The position numbers were made by a program, and so were the translations under genes. Shown piece after piece: positions 36,402 to 46,031 of a stretch of DNA of 64,000 nucleotides. Under the pieces are notes generated by a model that had not been told where the DNA came from, made no database searches, and was given only the letters and a program-made list of their open reading frames with translations. Each line of letters starts with the position of its first letter. The stretch's first letter is position 1. The stretch is from Planctomycetota bacterium (lineage in GTDB: Bacteria > Planctomycetota > Planctomycetia > Planctomycetales > Planctomycetaceae), in NCBI GenBank assembly GCA_030836185.1, contig JAURQH010000047.1, positions 62,001-126,000 on the forward strand, given 5' to 3'.

Positions 36402-38801
36402 TTGCCGGTCTGGCTCCAACGATATCTGGACATTCCGCCTTCTGACGGAGGTGAGGGGACCGCTTGGCGGATTCTCTGGGAATCACCTTGGCCAGTCTGG
36501 ATGCCCGACTGGTTCGGCTGGTTATCGTGTGTCAGCGTTGTGGGCTTAATTCTGTTCGTGATCAGCCGAGATGCTGGTAAATTGGCACGATTCTCTCGCA
36601 TTACGTTGATGACTCTGCGTGTGGCTGTACTGATACTACTGCTGGTACTGATCTGCCGACCCGTACTTTCAGTAAACCGCACCATCGATCCACTCATTGT
36701 GATTCTTGTAGACACCTCGGAAAGCATGTCTCTCAAAGATGAATACAAACAACGCAATCTCCAAGCAGCCGCCAAACAGTCGCTCGATGCCATCAACTCC
36801 GAGCTGCCGACACGTCTCAACATTAGTCGAGGACTTTTATTAGCCGACGATGCCAAGTTTTTGAAAACGCTCCTAAAATCTCACAAGATCAGAGTTTATC
36901 GATTTGCCGAAACGGCGATCTCACTTCATGCGGGTGAGCTTACGACCGAGCAGGAACTCCCCGAATTATTGGAAACATTGCGAACACTCGAATCATCGGG
37001 TCAGGAAACGAAACCTGGTGATGCCGTGAAACAGATTCTCTCTGAATTAAAGGCAACCCCCCCTTCATCGATTATTGTTGTCAGTGACGGGATCGCAACC
37101 GGTCACACTTCGTCTGGTGTGGGGCGTTTGAGTGACGCGATAGAAGATTTGAAGAAAGATCGTGTTTCGGCATGGACGATAGGTATTGGCAGTCAGACGG
37201 CAGCTCGCGACATTCGGCTCGTAGAAGTTCGAGTCCCCGAGATTGCTTTCCTCGATGATTTGATCACATTTGAATGTTTGCTTGATCATGTGGGATTCAA
37301 AGGCGAAACCACCGAATTGATGGTCGAAATTCGAGAGAATCAAGAAATCGTTATTTCGGACAGCGTCACCTTCTCGGACAGCAAAGAGCCTCAGACAATC
37401 ACTCTCGAATGGCAACCCGATTTAACAGGTGAAATTGAATTCGCCATCCGCGCGACACCGCTCACGGAGGAGACAGACCGCGACAACAACCAATTGATTC
37501 GCAAAATTCTGATTCGCGACCAACCCTTAAAAGTGCTGCTGGCTGAAGATCGTCCGCGCTATGAGTATCGCTACCTGAAGCATTTTCTGGAACGCGAACC
37601 CAGCGTTGATCTCGATTCCGTTTTGCTGGGTGGAGATTTACAGCAATCTTTGCAGGATCCCTCCGGTCAAAAACTGGCCGGACGTTTCCCCGTTCGGAAA
37701 GATCAAATCGACAACTACGATGTGATCATTTTGGGTGATCTTGGTCCACAAGATGTTGGCCCGGGTGTTGTCAATTTACTGAGAGAAGCCGTGGAATCTG
37801 AAGGGCTTTCGATCATTCTGATCGGTGGACCGCAAAAAAATCCGCAAGCCTGGAAAGGCTCTGCATTCGAAGCCATGTTTCCTATCGCGATCGAACGCGC
37901 TTCGTTTGCTCCTCCTCTTCGTTGGCAAGAACGTGGCTTCCAGCCACGCCCGACGATTGCCGGTTTGCAAACCACACCAGCATTTCGTTGGGGAGATGAT
38001 CAACCTGGTTCTTCCTCCTATTGGGATGAATTAAGTCCGTGGTATCGATTTCAAGCCTATCCTCATTTGAAACCGGGTGCTGTAACCTGGTTAACGACCG
38101 AGCCATTGGGTGAAGACCGACCGGGACTCCCCTTGTTAGTTGAACAACGATTCGGAACTGGCAAAGTCCTGTTTCATGCGACCGATGAAATGTGGCGGCT
38201 GCGATTTTTAACGCAGGATAAATTCTACGGTCGCTTCTGGTTGCAGACACTCAGATATCTCACTCGTTCTTCGGCGAGCGATCAATTAGGAGAGATCACA
38301 ACGGACCGTCGAATCTACGAACGAGGTGAGGCGGTTCAGGTTCGTTTGAAATCGTCACTCGTCAAAGCGGCAGACTCTCCTCAAATCACTCTCACTGGCC
38401 CAGAATCGTTTCGCAAACCCTTAAGTGCTTCGGAGCTGCATCCTGAACTCTTCACCACAGAACTCACAGGTCTGCCGGAAGGAACGTATCAAGTCGGTTG
38501 GACCTCCGCCGAAACCAATCAATCCCTCACAACCGACTTTCGAATCGAACTGGCACAACAAGAACTCAAAAATCGAAACCTCAATCAAACAGAGTTGCAG
38601 AAGGTGGCAGAAAAAACGGGTGGGCGATATGCGACCATCGAAACCGCAAAACGAATTCCTGAATTAATTCCCCCGGGGCAAAAAATACTGCTGGAAGCGT
38701 TAGCACCACGACCTTTATGGAATCGATGGGAACTTCTGGTTCTGCTTTTCGGTCTCTTAACGGCAGAATGGGTACTTCGCAAACGCCATCAACTGATATA
38801 A
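36402..38801 (+). CDS. Membrane-anchored VWA-domain protein
   Basis: The start is TTG 36402, preceded by AGGCG; the N-terminal GEGTAWRILWE segment that appears conserved would be lost with the next ATG (36501). The 799-residue protein has two N-terminal helices, then a von Willebrand A domain with the MIDAS motif VDTSESM (about 105-111). A middle region similar to class-I glutamine-amidotransferase-like modules (VIILGDLG and SIILIGGP) is followed by a beta-rich part, and a C-terminal helix (WELLVLLFGLLTAEWVL). In planctomycetes such proteins usually lie with a MoxR ATPase and DUF58 gene, which are absent here. It is probably cell-envelope related. Confidence 0.85.
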   Translation: MPVWLQRYLDIPPSDGGEGTAWRILWESPWPVWMPDWFGWLSCVSVVGLILFVISRDAGKLARFSRITLMTLRVAVLILLLVLICRPVLSVNRTIDPLIVILVDTSESMSLKDEYKQRNLQAAAKQSLDAINSELPTRLNISRGLLLADDAKFLKTLLKSHKIRVYRFAETAISLHAGELTTEQELPELLETLRTLESSGQETKPGDAVKQILSELKATPPSSIIVVSDGIATGHTSSGVGRLSDAIEDLKKDRVSAWTIGIGSQTAARDIRLVEVRVPEIAFLDDLITFECLLDHVGFKGETTELMVEIRENQEIVISDSVTFSDSKEPQTITLEWQPDLTGEIEFAIRATPLTEETDRDNNQLIRKILIRDQPLKVLLAEDRPRYEYRYLKHFLEREPSVDLDSVLLGGDLQQSLQDPSGQKLAGRFPVRKDQIDNYDVIILGDLGPQDVGPGVVNLLREAVESEGLSIILIGGPQKNPQAWKGSAFEAMFPIAIERASFAPPLRWQERGFQPRPTIAGLQTTPAFRWGDDQPGSSSYWDELSPWYRFQAYPHLKPGAVTWLTTEPLGEDRPGLPLLVEQRFGTGKVLFHATDEMWRLRFLTQDKFYGRFWLQTLRYLTRSSASDQLGEITTDRRIYERGEAVQVRLKSSLVKAADSPQITLTGPESFRKPLSASELHPELFTTELTGLPEGTYQVGWTSAETNQSLTTDFRIELAQQELKNRNLNQTELQKVAEKTGGRYATIETAKRIPELIPPGQKILLEALAPRPLWNRWELLVLLFGLLTAEWVLRKRHQLI

Positions 38802-38844
38802 TCATTGTGTCGATGAATACGAGTTATTGATAAGTTTCTCAAAC

Positions 38845-41800
38845 ATGCCTGAAGTATTGCGTCTGAAACTGACTGCCGTCCGACGACGTCTTCGCTCGTC
38901 GTTGTGGAAGGGTGGAATCTGCGCATTCATCGCCGGTGTTTTACTGATTCTGCTGGTCTCTGGACTGCTCGACTGGTTGGTCATTGGTAATAGTTTGAGC
39001 GGTCGATTGGTATTATCCGCGTCAGCCTTTGGTTTCTGTCTGTGGGTGTTGATTCGCGAATTGTGGAAGCCTTTGTCACACCCGCTTTCTGATCGTTGGC
39101 TGGCACAACGACTCGAACGAAAAATTCCCGAATTGGGTGGTCTATTAACGAGTACCGTGGAATTTAGTGCTGAACAATATCATGCACGCTTCGGCTCTGA
39201 AACTTTGCAACGCCAAAGTACGGATCAAGCCATTCGAAAACTTTTGACTCTCGATCTTCTGCATGTCATCGATCTGCGTCCTGTCCGATTAAGAACCTAT
39301 TTGGCAACAGGCTGCGTGATACTAGCTGCAATCGTCAGCATGATGATCCCCGCACATGCGTTGACTTCGCTTCAGCGCTTGGCATTACCTTGGCAACCTA
39401 TCGAGTGGCCACGTGAAGTGATCTTGAAAATCGAAACTGTTGACGGAGAAGAGATCAAAAAAGAAGTCTTTGAAAATCAATTATTCCCGCGCGGGACTGC
39501 TCTGGAATTATACGTCACGAATGTGCGTGGCGAGCTTCCCGATGATTTGGAGCTTATCATACGAGATTCAGAGGGAGAGATTCGTCGCCAGGCATTGCCA
39601 CGAATTTCAGGCAACACTCAGCAAAGGACTGTGGGGCAAATTCTCTTGCCACTGAAGGACTCATTTGAGTTTCGGATAACGGGTGGAGACGACACGAAAT
39701 TCCCGTGGATGCCGGTTGAGGTCGTCCCTCCTCCGATGCTCTCTGATTTGCAAATGGAACTGATTCCGCCAGAATATTCTGAGCGTGAATCGGAACTTAT
39801 CTCTGCGGGTTCCTCATTCGTTCAAGCCCTCATTGGTTCGCAACTATTGATCACCGGATCGGCAAATGTCCCTTTGGGAAGCGCGAAATTCATCACTTCC
39901 GAAAGAGATTCTAGCTCGCTGGAGGTTGTGGAGAAGACGGCTCAGTTTTCCGGGGTCTTGCCAATCACATCGACAGGGAGCCAATTCTATCGTTTACAAC
40001 TGACCGATGAATTGGGGATTTCCAACGACTCTGCATTGAGATTGGAAGTCATTGGAATCGCTGATGCCTCGCCGCAAGTTCAAATTGTTTCTCCCGAAAC
40101 CGATCAATTTTTAACCCCCGATGCACGTCTCGACATTGCGGTGACCGCGAATGATGATGTGGCCATCACGTTCTTGGAACTCTCTCTCAGCCCTCAAAAC
40201 AACCAAACGAATGACAAAAACTGGCGACAAGAGTTACTGAAACTCTCCGACGATCCCGAGAAAAATTTTCAGTCCAACTTCACTCTCAGTCTCCGAGAAC
40301 TTGGATTTCAGGAAGGTGATGTGCTGCAATTAAGCCTCGTCGGTCGCGATCATCTTTCGCTCGAAGAAGAGCACATCGGCATTGACGAGCGATTGTTGAC
40401 ATTGATCTCTTCAACAGAAAAGCAACGAGAACTGGCTGAGCGTTTACAAGAACTGGTCGATCAGATTGAACGCATTGCCGATCGTCAGGAGATACTCAGA
40501 GAGACGTTTGAAGAATTGGGGGCGGAGAAAGAATCCGTACCAAAATTAATGTCGGACCAGAAACGACTCGAACGAAAATTAGTGGAGGACGAGCGCTCTC
40601 TGCAGGCAGAACTCCAGCAATTGGCGGACGAAACAGATCTCAATCAACTCGAACAACCAAGATTTCGCAAGCGTTTAAGTGATTTACAACGAGACTTTGA
40701 ACGGCTGGAAGCCAATGAATTTCCCCAGCTCAATCAATATCTTGGTCGCTTGAGCAGCCAACCTCTCACCGCCCAGCCAGACACGCAAACCCTCGCTCTG
40801 CCAGATGATCAGATATTGGCAGATCCTGCGAAAGTCGACGAGTGGCTCAAAAAACAGCCGCGGAGTCAGCAGTCAGCGTTACTGGCTCAACTCACCCGGC
40901 GACAACAAAACAAAATCGAAACACTCTTGAAGGACATGTCTGGCTCTTTCTCGGAATGGAAGAAACAACAATCGATTCAGGATTCTCTGGCAGACTTAAT
41001 CGAACATCAGCAAGACATTGCCGACGAAACACGACGACTCAATTCTCGCTTACTCGGAAAATCTACGAACCGTCTCACCGATGATGAACGCAATCAACTT
41101 CAGGATCTTTCTGCCGACCAACTTCGTAATCAAAGTCGTTTGCGCGAATTTCAAGAAGCCATTCAACAGGAGATGGACGGAGAAAATCCTCAATCGATGG
41201 TGAAAGACCTGTCCGAGAACGTCGAAGCTTCGGACGCTGCGACTCAAATGTCTGACAACCAACGGTCGCTTCGCGATAATCACCTGAACGAAGCCATCGA
41301 ACGAAATCAGTCTTTGTTACAAGAATTTCAGGAATGGGACGATCAACTCAATGATCGACCGGTGACCGATGCTGAATTAAAAATGCAATTGCTCGACGAA
41401 CAATCTCGCAACCTCGATCAACTCACTCGCAATCAACAACAGATCGGCGATGAACTTCTCAAAAACAACGGTGATCCGCAAACACAAAATGAACTCCAAT
41501 CCCGCCAGGACGAATTGAATCGCGAAGCTGGTCGCATTCGTCGTATGCTTGATCGACTGCAACTTCCCAAGTCGGCCGATGCTTTGGAAGCAGCAGAACA
41601 CCCCATGCAGAAACTTTCGCAACAGATCGAGAAGAATCAACCGACTGAAGCTCTCTCTCAACAAGCCGAACAGAAACTGGCAGATGCACAAGACGCCATC
41701 GATCAGGAACGACAGAGTCTCGAATCGAGTCATCAACTCGAGCTATTAACCGAGTTATTACCGAAACTTCTGCAAATCGCTTTACGACAAAAACTGATGA

Positions 41801-42399
41801 ACCAAGTTGCTTTGCATCTGAACCAAGAAGTCGAAACGGCTGGTCGGTGGAACCGTTCGCTCTTAAAGAACCTGAATGAAATCCGTGACGGACAACAAAA
41901 TCTCCTCAACGACTTGGACGAATTACGAACGGCATTGGGAGAAATCGAAGCAGTGGAATTGGCCCTGAGCCATGTTTTGGAAACCATGACACAGAGCTAT
42001 CAGACGCTCGATTCTCGCGAAATCAAAACCGCCGCAACCAACTCAATGCCTCGCTCACTTCGTCAACTCGAAATTCTTCTCGACGTGTTGAAGCGGATGG
42101 CCCATGATCAGCAAGCAGACAACGAGAACAACCCCTCAGATCAACCTGCTGGTGAAGAGACCGAACAGGGCGAACAACAAACGATTTACGTGGAGCTTTT
42201 GTTGCTGCGAGCTGTCCAGCAGCAAATTCAGGAGGAGTCGCGAGAGCTATCAGCACGCGAGTTTTCGGAAGGATCGAATGAACAGACACAGGAGGCGTGG
42301 AAGCGGCTGGAAGAAAAACAGGCAGATGTTTTGCGACTGTTGCAAGACATCATGACACGCCAACAAGAATCACAAACACCGGTGGACGAGGTCATCTGA
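38845..42399 (+). CDS. Large membrane-anchored coiled-coil protein (DUF4175-like)
   Basis: 1184 residues; ATG 38845 is preferred to TTG 38827. Three membrane helices near the N-terminus (around 24-44, 55-74, 150-170) lead to a beta-rich region and then a very long, Gln/Leu/Glu-rich coiled coil (about 530-1184), with recurring LQEL, RNQSLLQEFQ and DQLTRNQQQ runs. No enzyme motif. It belongs with proteins described as DUF4175-like in similar operons; that name is from order and appearance, not a search. Its stop overlaps the next start (TGATG). Confidence 0.78.
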   Translation: MPEVLRLKLTAVRRRLRSSLWKGGICAFIAGVLLILLVSGLLDWLVIGNSLSGRLVLSASAFGFCLWVLIRELWKPLSHPLSDRWLAQRLERKIPELGGLLTSTVEFSAEQYHARFGSETLQRQSTDQAIRKLLTLDLLHVIDLRPVRLRTYLATGCVILAAIVSMMIPAHALTSLQRLALPWQPIEWPREVILKIETVDGEEIKKEVFENQLFPRGTALELYVTNVRGELPDDLELIIRDSEGEIRRQALPRISGNTQQRTVGQILLPLKDSFEFRITGGDDTKFPWMPVEVVPPPMLSDLQMELIPPEYSERESELISAGSSFVQALIGSQLLITGSANVPLGSAKFITSERDSSSLEVVEKTAQFSGVLPITSTGSQFYRLQLTDELGISNDSALRLEVIGIADASPQVQIVSPETDQFLTPDARLDIAVTANDDVAITFLELSLSPQNNQTNDKNWRQELLKLSDDPEKNFQSNFTLSLRELGFQEGDVLQLSLVGRDHLSLEEEHIGIDERLLTLISSTEKQRELAERLQELVDQIERIADRQEILRETFEELGAEKESVPKLMSDQKRLERKLVEDERSLQAELQQLADETDLNQLEQPRFRKRLSDLQRDFERLEANEFPQLNQYLGRLSSQPLTAQPDTQTLALPDDQILADPAKVDEWLKKQPRSQQSALLAQLTRRQQNKIETLLKDMSGSFSEWKKQQSIQDSLADLIEHQQDIADETRRLNSRLLGKSTNRLTDDERNQLQDLSADQLRNQSRLREFQEAIQQEMDGENPQSMVKDLSENVEASDAATQMSDNQRSLRDNHLNEAIERNQSLLQEFQEWDDQLNDRPVTDAELKMQLLDEQSRNLDQLTRNQQQIGDELLKNNGDPQTQNELQSRQDELNREAGRIRRMLDRLQLPKSADALEAAEHPMQKLSQQIEKNQPTEALSQQAEQKLADAQDAIDQERQSLESSHQLELLTELLPKLLQIALRQKLMNQVALHLNQEVETAGRWNRSLLKNLNEIRDGQQNLLNDLDELRTALGEIEAVELALSHVLETMTQSYQTLDSREIKTAATNSMPRSLRQLEILLDVLKRMAHDQQADNENNPSDQPAGEETEQGEQQTIYVELLLLRAVQQQIQEESRELSAREFSEGSNEQTQEAWKRLEEKQADVLRLLQDIMTRQQESQTPVDEVI

Positions 42400-43055
42400 T
42401 GAATTCTGTGTTGCTACCACAACTCGTACTTGCGATTTATCTCGCGTCTTCTCTCGCGCATGGTCAGGCACCGCCGCCTGATGTTGAGCAAATTCAGCGC
42501 GATGCCAAATTATTATTCGAAGATTTGCAAGCTCATCGTGTACAGATGGAAGAAAGAACCGTCGATGATTTGACACTCCAACTGCAAGGCGAAATTTTGA
42601 CTGTCTGGGATCGACTTCTCGATCAAGCCGATCAGCAAAAGAAGAAAAACCAACCTCAAGATCAACCGCAACAAAATCAACCGCAGGACGGTGAGAAACC
42701 TCCCGAGCAGGCCCCTCCCTCTCAGCAGCAGTCCACACAGCCGATGGGCAAACAGCCAATGCCCGAGGATGGCCAAGAACCACAAGGTTCGGGGGATGCG
42801 GAAGGGCAAGCTCCTGGCAACGAATCGAAAGAGCCCGCGGACCGAGCCTCTGAAGAAATTCGTCAACGCGAACAAAGTCGTTTACTCGAATTGCGCCAAG
42901 CAGAGCGAGAACGTCTTATGAAAGAAGTGTGGGGGAAATTGCCTCCTCGTATCCGTCAAAAGCTATTGAATGCTTCAGATGAAAAATATCTTCCCGCCTA
43001 TGAAGATCGAATCCGTGAATACTTTCGACGCCTTTCCACCAATGAACGAGAATGA
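42399..43055 (+). CDS. Exported Gln/Pro-rich protein
   Basis: ATG 42399 shares its A with the stop of the previous gene, indicating translational coupling. The 218-residue protein has a signal peptide (LLPQLVLAIYLASSLAHG), a short helical part, a low-complexity Gln/Pro/Gly stretch (about 75-150) and a charged helical tail (about 155-215) with ELRQAERERLMKEVWGKLPP. Function is unknown; with the two genes before it, it probably forms an envelope complex. Confidence 0.8.
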   Translation: MNSVLLPQLVLAIYLASSLAHGQAPPPDVEQIQRDAKLLFEDLQAHRVQMEERTVDDLTLQLQGEILTVWDRLLDQADQQKKKNQPQDQPQQNQPQDGEKPPEQAPPSQQQSTQPMGKQPMPEDGQEPQGSGDAEGQAPGNESKEPADRASEEIRQREQSRLLELRQAERERLMKEVWGKLPPRIRQKLLNASDEKYLPAYEDRIREYFRRLSTNERE

Positions 43056-43254
43056 TTTTGATGTGCGTCACTCCTCATAGATTTCACCATCTGTAGAAGA
43101 ACGAGTGGAATTGCCGGTAGAATTGAGCCGCGTGCAAAACTTTTATCGTGAATTGCATAGAAACCTCTCTCAACGCAGGAGACTCTGTTTTTGGAAGAAA
43201 AATTGCTATGCTGAAGGACCTTCCACACGATTACACTTATTGAGACGACTTCCC

Positions 43255-44094
43255 ATGTCAAACACTGGCGACGAAAAACCGATGCGATTGCAACGCTATT
43301 TAGCGGCTGCCGGTGTCAGTTCGCGTCGTAAAAGCGAAGAACTCATCACAACAGGCCACGTACAGGTTGATGGCGAAGTGGTCACAAAACTCGGGACACA
43401 GGTCGTTCCTGGGAAGAACGAAGTTCGCGTCGATACAGAAATCGTCAAGCTCAAACCCAAAGTCTATTACCTGCTCAATAAACCATCGGGAGTGGTGTGT
43501 ACGCACGAAGATCCCAGCGGACGCCCGCGTGCCATCGATTTAATTCCTCACAACCGGGCAGTTGATCATCTTTTTACCGTCGGTCGTCTCGATGAAAACT
43601 CCGAAGGGTTATTGATTGTCACTAATGATGGAGAACTGACGAACCGTATGACGCATCCGAAGTTTCGCGTTTTGCGAACCTATCGTGTGTTAGTCGCAGG
43701 TGATCCCGATTACTCCGCCATCAAACAGTTACAGGATGGTTTGTATTTCCGCGAAGGACGTTTCAAAGTTCACCACGTGAAAAAGCTGAAGAAGCAGGGA
43801 AGAAGCACCATGCTGGAACTGCAACTCAGTGAAGGACAAAATCGGGAAGTCCGACGCTTACTCGCCCGCATCGGTCATAAAGTGATGACGCTGACACGGG
43901 TTGGCTTCGGTCCCATCAAACTGGGAACTCTCGCCAGTGGTGAATACCGAATTCTGACTCATAAAGAAGCCAATGATTTGCTGGAGTTTGCCTTCAGCAA
44001 GCCCGGCAATGAGCCACGCGGCCAAGAAAAACACCGCGTTCGCCCACGTCGGCAAAGAAAAAGCAATTCCAAGAATTCAACACGACGCAAGTAA
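43255..44094 (+). CDS. RsuA/RluB-family pseudouridine synthase
   Basis: ATG 43255 starts a 279-residue protein: an S4 RNA-binding domain (about 10-65, MRLQRYLAAAGVSSRRKSEELI) and the synthase domain with catalytic Asp in GRLDENSEGLL. NREVRRLLA completes the family set. It isomerises a uridine in rRNA, probably of the large subunit (RluB-like), but the exact site cannot be assigned. A basic Arg/Lys-rich tail of about 30 residues is present. pyrK follows after 12 nt. Confidence 0.93.
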   Translation: MSNTGDEKPMRLQRYLAAAGVSSRRKSEELITTGHVQVDGEVVTKLGTQVVPGKNEVRVDTEIVKLKPKVYYLLNKPSGVVCTHEDPSGRPRAIDLIPHNRAVDHLFTVGRLDENSEGLLIVTNDGELTNRMTHPKFRVLRTYRVLVAGDPDYSAIKQLQDGLYFREGRFKVHHVKKLKKQGRSTMLELQLSEGQNREVRRLLARIGHKVMTLTRVGFGPIKLGTLASGEYRILTHKEANDLLEFAFSKPGNEPRGQEKHRVRPRRQRKSNSKNSTRRK

Positions 44095-44106
44095 CAGGAT
44101 TTTGAC

Positions 44107-44985
44107 ATGTCTTCTGAAACCACTCTACCAGGACTGGTTCCCACCGCTCGACAAGTTTCCGCTGTGGTTGTCGAACAAGAAAAGCTTGCCACCAATACCT
44201 ATCGCTTGCGACTGAAGTGCCCCGAACTGGCCCAGCAAATTCGTCCCGGTCAATTTTTCATGGTGAAAGAACCCGGCACAAACGACCCGCTTCTCGGTCG
44301 TCCCTTCGCTTTGTTTGACACCTATGAAGAAGACGGGCTCTCAGTCGGAATTGACTTCGGGTACGTCTCCATCGGTAAGCTGACCAACCTGATGACACAC
44401 TGGTCTGCTGGTGACCCCGTACAAGTTTGGGGACCGCTAGGAAATGGATTTCCCGAACCGGGCGATGGGCATCTAATGATGGTCGCGGGAGGAATCGGAC
44501 AGACTCCCTTTTTGGCAGTGGCTCGGGAATCGCTGGGATTAAAAAGCTACGGCAACCCACCCAGAGAACTCACTGGCAGACCCTCGAAATTGACGCTTGC
44601 CTATGGCGTCCGCTCAAAAGATTATCTGGCCGGGATCGAGCAGTTCACGATGGAAGGGCTCGATCTGCAAATTGCCACCGATGATGGATCATTCGGTCAT
44701 CACGGATTTGTCCCTGAGTTACTCCAAAACGCCATTCATTCCGACACACCTCCCGACAAAGTCTATTGCTGCGGTCCCGAACCGATGATGGAAGCCGTGC
44801 AAAAGATTTGCTTGCAGGAAAAGGTCGCTTGCTGGTTGTCGTTGGAAAGTCCGATGGCATGTGGATTCGGTGCTTGTTTCAGTTGCGTGGTTCCCGTTCG
44901 ACAAGCCGACGGCAGTTGGGATTACAAACGAAGTTGCGTCGAGGGCCCTGTCTTCCCCGCCGAGACACTCATCTTCGAAGACTGA
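44107..44985 (+). CDS. pyrK: Dihydroorotate dehydrogenase electron-transfer subunit
   Basis: The 292-residue flavoprotein passes electrons from PyrD to NAD. The FAD part has PGQFFMV and GRPFALFD; the NAD part has [16 protein letters not shown]; the 2Fe-2S cluster is bound by Cys residues of the segment [16 protein letters not shown] and the later SCVEGPVF. pyrD is not in the window. It lies 12 nt after the pseudouridine synthase gene, which suggests one transcript. Confidence 0.93.
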   Translation: MSSETTLPGLVPTARQVSAVVVEQEKLATNTYRLRLKCPELAQQIRPGQFFMVKEPGTNDPLLGRPFALFDTYEEDGLSVGIDFGYVSIGKLTNLMTHWSAGDPVQVWGPLGNGFPEPGDGHLMMVAGGIGQTPFLAVARESLGLKSYGNPPRELTGRPSKLTLAYGVRSKDYLAGIEQFTMEGLDLQIATDDGSFGHHGFVPELLQNAIHSDTPPDKVYCCGPEPMMEAVQKICLQEKVACWLSLESPMACGFGACFSCVVPVRQADGSWDYKRSCVEGPVFPAETLIFED

Positions 44986-45202
44986 CTTGCCGCACGACTC
45001 GAAAGATCGATACAACCGGACGTAGAACCCGAATATCGCTCACACGTCTCCTTGTATTCATGGGTCTGTGACTGCTAAAATGGAGAGAGCTGGCAAAGAA
45101 TGCCGATCAGAGGAAGGATTCCCACCCCATGTGTGACTCTCATGGCTTGACTGCGAAGTGATCACACCCCACCGTCCGACCTTGTGTCGTTGAATGAATC
45201 TA

Positions 45203-45217
45203 CCCCCCCCTTTTTTT
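45203..45217 (+). repeat. Homopolymer tract C8T7 in a leader
   Basis: Eight C followed directly by seven T about 21 nt before ATG 45238. Slippage in such a tract could alter promoter spacing or leader structure; no experiment is visible here. Confidence 0.6.
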
Positions 45218-45237
45218 CCACACTCAGAGAGGTTTCC

Positions 45238-45942
45238 ATGATACGTGTTACACTTGTGACGTTGTGCGCATTGCTGTTGAATTCGGGGTTCTCGAATCTC
45301 GAAGCTGGCAAACCGAGTTGTTGTGCTCCAAAACCAACCTGCTGCACTCCAGGCACTCAGAAAACCACCAGCTTTCGCTATCCATTGCCTTACCACATCG
45401 CTCTACAACGAGCCGATGACGCCGACAAAGCCGAAGCTCTGAATACGGAACTCGCTACCAAACTCGAAAAGCTGGAAGCACAACTGGCCTCCACTCAAAA
45501 GTCATTGAGCGAAACACAATCTAAACTTGCTTCGACTCAAAAATCGTTGAAATCAACGCAACAGTCGCTGACAAAGGTCGAAACAGAACGCGATGCAGCC
45601 CGTAAGCAGGCACAAAATCAAAAGCAGGCCGCTCAGAAGCAGGCTCAACTTGCCAAAGCCGCCAAAGAGCGCGCTGAAAAAGCGGAAGCCGCCAACAAAA
45701 ATGCTCAGCAGCAAGTCGCCAAGATGACCAAAACCGTCGCAGAAGCAAAAGCGACTGCTCAAAAAGAAATGTCAGAGTTGAAAACTCAACTCGCTTCCGT
45801 CAGTGAAGAGCTGAAAAAAATGAAGGAAGAACAGCAGGAAAAACCACCGGTCCCGGAAACTCCTCCCGCGAAAGTGGAAGAGCCAGCCCGCGTCAAAGAA
45901 GAATCAACCGATGATTCTACGGACGACAAGACCGACGAGTAA
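45238..45942 (+). CDS. Exported coiled-coil protein with double-Cys motif
   Basis: ATG 45238 has a GAGAGG site. The 234-residue protein has a signal peptide (MIRVTLVTLCALLLNSG), then the motif SCCAPKPTCC, and a long coiled coil with near-repeats STQKSLSETQSKLA and STQKSLKSTQ. The C-terminus is Asp/Glu-rich. It may tether or span the envelope; no known family. A strong terminator follows, so it is a single-gene unit. Confidence 0.78.
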   Translation: MIRVTLVTLCALLLNSGFSNLEAGKPSCCAPKPTCCTPGTQKTTSFRYPLPYHIALQRADDADKAEALNTELATKLEKLEAQLASTQKSLSETQSKLASTQKSLKSTQQSLTKVETERDAARKQAQNQKQAAQKQAQLAKAAKERAEKAEAANKNAQQQVAKMTKTVAEAKATAQKEMSELKTQLASVSEELKKMKEEQQEKPPVPETPPAKVEEPARVKEESTDDSTDDKTDE

Positions 45943-45975
45943 AGTTTTCGGTTGACGTAGAATGACAATCCTATC

Positions 45976-46008
45976 AACGCGAGGTCATTTTTGGCCTCGC
46001 GTTTTTTT
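45976..46008 (+). terminator. Rho-independent terminator of the coiled-coil gene
   Basis: AACGCGAGG and CCTCGCGTT form a 9-bp stem with a 10-nt T-rich loop followed by a T run, just past the coiled-coil gene stop. Confidence 0.88.
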
Positions 46009-46031
46009 ATGGACACTCGGTATTCACGGTC

